From the NCBI RefSeq assembly GCF_024138395.1, contig NZ_JAMYDU010000002.1:585782-649781 (forward strand): a DNA stretch of 64,000 bases. Direction: 5' to 3'. This document shows, piece by piece, positions 60,937 through 64,000 of the stretch (its first letter is position 1; each line of letters starts with the position of its first letter). The translations under genes and the position numbers were made by a program. Under the pieces are notes generated by a model. That model made no database searches. It saw nothing but the letters and a program-made list of their open reading frames with translations, and was not told where the DNA came from. This stretch comes from Pseudomonas mandelii (lineage in GTDB: Bacteria > Pseudomonadota > Gammaproteobacteria > Pseudomonadales > Pseudomonadaceae).

Positions 60937-62037
60937 ATGTCCAACAGCTTCCTGAACCCGGTAACCACCCAGACCTGGGCCAATGGTCGACACATTGTCC
61001 GTTGCGTCAAAGTCATCCAGGAAACCTGGGATGTGCGCACCTTCTGCTTTATGGCCGACCAGCCAATCCTGTTCTTTTTCAAGCCCGGGCAGTTCGTCAC
61101 CCTGGAGCTGGAAATCGACGGCGTGCCGATCATGCGCTCCTACACCATTTCCAGCTCGCCGTCGGTGCCGTACAGCTTTTCGGTGACCATCAAGCGCGTG
61201 CCGGGGGGCAAGGTCTCCAACTGGCTGCACGATACTCTGCATGAAGGCCAGGAGCTGGCGGTGCACGGGCCGGTCGGGCTGTTCAACGCCATGGATTTCA
61301 CCGCGCCGAAAGTGCTGTACCTCAGCGGTGGCGTCGGCATCACGCCGGTCATGTCGATGGCTCGCTGGTTCTACGACACCAACGGCAACGTCGACATGGT
61401 GTTTATCCACAGCGCCCGTTCGCCCAAGGACATCATTTATCACCGCGAGCTGGAACACATGGCGTCGCGGATCGACAACTTCAGCCTGCACCTGATCTGC
61501 GAGAAACATGGTCTGGGCGAGCCGTGGGCCGGTTATCGCGGTTACCTGAACCACAAGATGCTCGAATTGATGGCGCCGGACTTCCTTGAGCGTGAAGTCT
61601 TCTGCTGCGGCCCGACCCCATACATGAACGCGGTCAAGCGCATGCTCGAGGCGGCGGGCTTCGACATGACGCGTTATCACGAGGAATCCTTTGGCGCGAC
61701 GCCGCCGGAAGCCCGTGCCGATGCGGTGGAACAAGCCGAAATCGCAGCAGATGCACCAGAGGTCGACGTTGCAGATCTGCATCAAGTGGAATTCACCGCG
61801 TCCGGCAAGAGCATTCGCGTGGCGCCGGGCGAAACCGTGCATGCGGCGGCGGCCAAGCTTGGCTTGCTGATTCCGAAGGCCTGCGGGATGGGAATCTGCG
61901 GGACATGCAAGGTGATGAAGCTTGGCGGTGAAGTCGAAATGGACCACAACGGCGGGATTACCGAGGAAGACGAAGCTGAAGGATTCATCCTGTCGTGCTG
62001 CAGCGTGCCGAAGGGGGATGTGCGGATCGAGTTCTAA
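60937..62037 (+). CDS. gbcB: Glycine betaine monooxygenase, reductase component GbcB
   Basis: 366-residue NADH- or NADPH-dependent reductase that feeds GbcA. The N-terminal FAD domain has RSYTISSSPS, the nucleotide domain YLSGGVGITPVMSM and CCGPTPYM, and the C-terminal plant-type 2Fe-2S ferredoxin domain has CGMGICGTCKV plus a late LSCCS. The ATG at 60937 (MSNSFLNPVTTQTW) has a GGAG site; upstream in-frame codons to 60871 are not supported. Divergent from gbcA. Confidence 0.95.
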   Translation: MSNSFLNPVTTQTWANGRHIVRCVKVIQETWDVRTFCFMADQPILFFFKPGQFVTLELEIDGVPIMRSYTISSSPSVPYSFSVTIKRVPGGKVSNWLHDTLHEGQELAVHGPVGLFNAMDFTAPKVLYLSGGVGITPVMSMARWFYDTNGNVDMVFIHSARSPKDIIYHRELEHMASRIDNFSLHLICEKHGLGEPWAGYRGYLNHKMLELMAPDFLEREVFCCGPTPYMNAVKRMLEAAGFDMTRYHEESFGATPPEARADAVEQAEIAADAPEVDVADLHQVEFTASGKSIRVAPGETVHAAAAKLGLLIPKACGMGICGTCKVMKLGGEVEMDHNGGITEEDEAEGFILSCCSVPKGDVRIEF

Positions 62038-62054
62038 TAACCACCATGGGACCC

Positions 62055-62146
62055 TGTGGGAGCGAGCTTGCTCGCGATGACGGAATCAGATCCAGCATCA
62101 ATGTTGGCTGATTCCACTGCTATCGCGAGCAAGCTCGCTCCGCACA
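62055..62146. repeat. REP pair, family A
   Basis: Inverted TGTGGGAGCGAGCTTGCTCG / CGAGCAAGCTCGCTCCGCAC arms with ATCGCGAG cores between convergent gbcB and the SDR gene. The right end has a one-base insertion. Confidence 0.85.
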
Positions 62147-62159
62147 GGAATGGTGTTTT

Positions 62160-62984
62160 TCAGTCGATAAACAGGTCGGGCATCAGCTTGTCGTTGCTGT
62201 CCGGCTCAAAGCGGTAATGATCAAATTCAGTAATCCCCTGCTCGCTCAAAATCTCCTCATCAATCAGCAAGCGCCCGGTAATGCTGCGGCCACTGCTATC
62301 CAGAATCGCGTAAGCAGCATCCGCCATAATCGCCGGCGTGCGCGCATGCTTGAACGACTCGCGTGACCCCAGCTGAAACTCGATGGCGGCAGTGGCAATC
62401 ATGGTCTGCGGCCACAGGGAATTGACGCTGATGCCGTAGGAAGCGAATTCCTCGCTCATGCCCAGGGTCAGCATGCTCATACCGTATTTGGTCACCGTAT
62501 AGGGGCTGTATTGGGCAAACCACTTGGTGGCCAGGTTCAGCGGTGGTGAGAGGTTGAGGATGTGGCCGGCGGTTTTTTTCAGATAGGGCAGGGCAGCCTG
62601 GCTGCACAGCAGCACGGCGCGGGTGTTGATCTGATGCATCAGGTCGAAGCGCTTGAGTTCGATGTGTTGCACCCCGGTCAGCTTGATCGCCCCGGCATTG
62701 TTGATCAGCGCATCAATGCCGCCGAAATGCTCAGAGGCGTCGACCATGGCCTGGCGCACGGCCATTTCATCACGCACATCCACCTGCAAGGCCAACGCCT
62801 TGCCGCCTGCGGCTTCAACTTCCGCCGCCACGCTGAAGATGGTGCCGGGCAGCTTGGGGTGGGGGGCGGCGCTTTTAGCGGCAATCACAATGTTGGCCCC
62901 GTCCTTTGCTGCCCGCAGCGCAATCTCACGCCCGATGCCACGGCTGGCGCCAGTGATGAACAGGGTTTTGCCTTGTAATGACAT
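62160..62984 (-). CDS. Short-chain dehydrogenase, HSDL2-like
   Basis: A 274-residue SDR from the ATG at 62984 with an AGGAG site; the frame is open to 63038. Motifs: LFITGASRGIGREIALRA (cofactor TGxxxGxG), INNAG (NNAG), and YSPYTVTKYGMS (Tyr-x3-Lys). The AAKSAAPHPKLPGTIFSVAA insert after beta-2 is diagnostic of the HSDL2-type branch. It is cytoplasmic and the substrate unknown. No operon partner. Confidence 0.88.
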   Translation of the reverse strand: MSLQGKTLFITGASRGIGREIALRAAKDGANIVIAAKSAAPHPKLPGTIFSVAAEVEAAGGKALALQVDVRDEMAVRQAMVDASEHFGGIDALINNAGAIKLTGVQHIELKRFDLMHQINTRAVLLCSQAALPYLKKTAGHILNLSPPLNLATKWFAQYSPYTVTKYGMSMLTLGMSEEFASYGISVNSLWPQTMIATAAIEFQLGSRESFKHARTPAIMADAAYAILDSSGRSITGRLLIDEEILSEQGITEFDHYRFEPDSNDKLMPDLFID

Positions 62985-63064
62985 GCGTACGCTCCTGATT
63001 GGGGTGATCGATACGGATCGAAACGGCTCGCCAGTCAATGTAGACCAACTCTCCAGCCGCCACT

Positions 63065-63198
63065 GATCGTTCCCACGCTCTGCGTGGGAATGCCTCTCGG
63101 GACGCTCCGCGTTCCTGCCTCACCGCTGGCGCACGCCCAGCACCGCAATGACGCAGAGCGTCACGGGCTGCATTCCCACGCAGAGCGTGGGAACGATC
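63065..63198. repeat. REP pair, family D, left flank of RAYT
   Basis: Inverted GATCGTTCCCACGCTCTGCG / CGCAGAGCGTGGGAACGATC arms with inner stems. Lies just past the RAYT stop. Confidence 0.88.
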
Positions 63199-63211
63199 AG
63201 GTGGGGGACCC

Positions 63212-63745
63212 TCAGTACCAGCGCTGAACTTCGATCAGCCCCTCCATCCCTGCATAATTCCTCGCACTGGAATAGCGCCAGTGCTCAGGTAAATCCACGT
63301 ACCCACGCTTCACCGGGTTGTAGTGGATGTAATCCAGCTTCTGGCGCATCACCGTTTCGCTGTACACCATTTCCGCGTGCGAACCTTCCTGCCATAGCTG
63401 ATAAACCCGATCCTGCTTATGTGCCCGTTTGCTGAAGCGCAGTCGTTGCAATGCGCGCTCTGCGCCTTTGTTTTGCAGATCATCGATGATTTGGCGGGCG
63501 GTGAAGGATTTGAACTGGCTGAGGCATTTGCTCAGGTCTGGAGCCTGCGCAACGAAATGCAGATGGTTTTCCAGGATTACATAGCCGTACAGCTGCAGGT
63601 TCTGGTGGGTTTGTTGGTGACTCCAACAGTTGAGCAGGTGGTCGACAATGTAGGGGCGGATAAACAGCGGAAGCCATTCCATGAGGGTGCAGGTCAGGAA
63701 ATGGGGTTTGTCGGGTTCGGTAATGGCGTAGCGGCTTCGACCCAT
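63212..63745 (-). CDS. REP-associated tyrosine transposase (RAYT)
   Basis: A 177-residue Y1-type transposase related to IS200/IS605 TnpA. The HUH motif is in ENHLHFVA (His-Leu-His), and the catalytic Tyr in KLDYIHYNPVKRG. It begins MGRSRYAITEPDKPHFLTCT, as in Pseudomonas RAYTs. These proteins process REP hairpins and are thought to spread REPINs rather than themselves. An AAAGGAA site precedes the ATG. It is flanked on both sides by family D REP pairs, the likely substrates, which also occur at 17, 46.7 and 59 kb. Confidence 0.92.
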   Translation of the reverse strand: MGRSRYAITEPDKPHFLTCTLMEWLPLFIRPYIVDHLLNCWSHQQTHQNLQLYGYVILENHLHFVAQAPDLSKCLSQFKSFTARQIIDDLQNKGAERALQRLRFSKRAHKQDRVYQLWQEGSHAEMVYSETVMRQKLDYIHYNPVKRGYVDLPEHWRYSSARNYAGMEGLIEVQRWY

Positions 63746-63848
63746 GGATGCATTCCTTTGCGAGGGAATGACTAGCGTGAGCGGAGTATTGCAGGGGTGC
63801 TAGCAGACAGTGCCGCACAGAGAGTGGGAAATAGCGACGCGCCCTAAT

Positions 63849-63983
63849 GATCATTCCCACGCTCCGCGTGGGAATGCAGCCCGTGACGCTCTGCGTCACA
63901 ACGGTGTTGGACATTGCGTCAGCGGTGAGGCAGGAACGCGGAGCGTCCCGAGAGGCATTCCCACGCAGAGCGTGGGAACGATC
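63849..63983. repeat. REP pair, family D, right flank of RAYT
   Basis: Inverted GATCATTCCCACGCTCCGCG / CGCAGAGCGTGGGAACGATC arms with inner stems. It lies about 100 bases before the RAYT start and resembles the left flank in inverted arrangement. Confidence 0.88.
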
Positions 63984-64000
63984 AGTTGGGTGGAGCTTCA

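Overview
The window reads as chromosome of a fluorescent Pseudomonas (P. fluorescens group). The evidence is the GC-rich coding, the very dense Pseudomonas-type REP palindromes, and a gene order from betA to gbcB that matches the quaternary-amine locus known from P. aeruginosa (PA5372-PA5411). No rRNA, tRNA, CRISPR array or complete prophage was seen. The one transposase is a domesticated-type REP-associated tyrosine transposase (RAYT) at the right end.

Layout. 1-20 kb is housekeeping and accessory: a lipoprotein tail, an MliC-like lysozyme inhibitor, fba, an AT-rich islet with two orphan ORFs (about 1.95-3.6 kb), a small Pseudomonas-specific gene behind a C4/P4-CI-like antisense leader, a PL7 alginate lyase, a REC-PAS-GGDEF-EAL protein, a YgjP-type metallopeptidase, elaA, a family 3 solute-binding protein, yccS, a HI0933-type flavoprotein, dbpA, an mdtD-like exporter and a TldD/TldE-like pair. 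20-34 kb is choline uptake and oxidation: betIBA, divergent betT, the choXWV (cbcXWV) ABC importer, sdaB and the regulator gbdR. 34-40 kb is carnitine catabolism: caiX-cdhC-cdhA-cdhB plus a gamma-butyrobetaine hydroxylase, with divergent cdhR. 40-42.7 kb is an accessory patch with a DUF3010 protein, a tyrosinase, an orphan antitoxin-like HTH protein and an LprI-like protein. 42.9-51.4 kb is the dimethylglycine operon (dipeptidase-like, DUF5943, dgcA, dgcB, etfA, etfB) plus a GNAT gene. 51.4-52.5 kb is non-coding and carries degenerate tandem repeats with perfect DnaA-box 9-mers. 52.5-59.2 kb is an unusual three-gene cluster: a GMC oxidoreductase fused to an alpha/beta-hydrolase, a membrane-anchored di-haem cytochrome, and a metallophosphoesterase. 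59.3-62 kb is gbcA/gbcB. The window ends with an SDR and the RAYT between two REP pairs.

How the genes work together. BetT and ChoXWV import choline, CaiX feeds carnitine to an importer, and BetA/BetB oxidise choline to glycine betaine. The Cdh enzymes convert carnitine (and, with the hydroxylase, gamma-butyrobetaine) to glycine betaine. GbcAB demethylates betaine to dimethylglycine. DgcAB with EtfAB then gives sarcosine. The sarcosine oxidase genes lie outside the window. SdaB deaminates the serine formed downstream. BetI, GbdR and CdhR control the parts; candidate operator repeats with 20-21 bp periodicity are visible at choX, caiX/cdhR, gbcA/gbcB and the dgc operon, and gbdR has a sigma-54-like promoter.

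The most interesting unexplained items are the DnaA-box repeat array, the GMC-hydrolase/di-haem/phosphoesterase cluster, the antisense-RNA leader at 4 kb, and a probable small RNA with a strong terminator at 34 kb.
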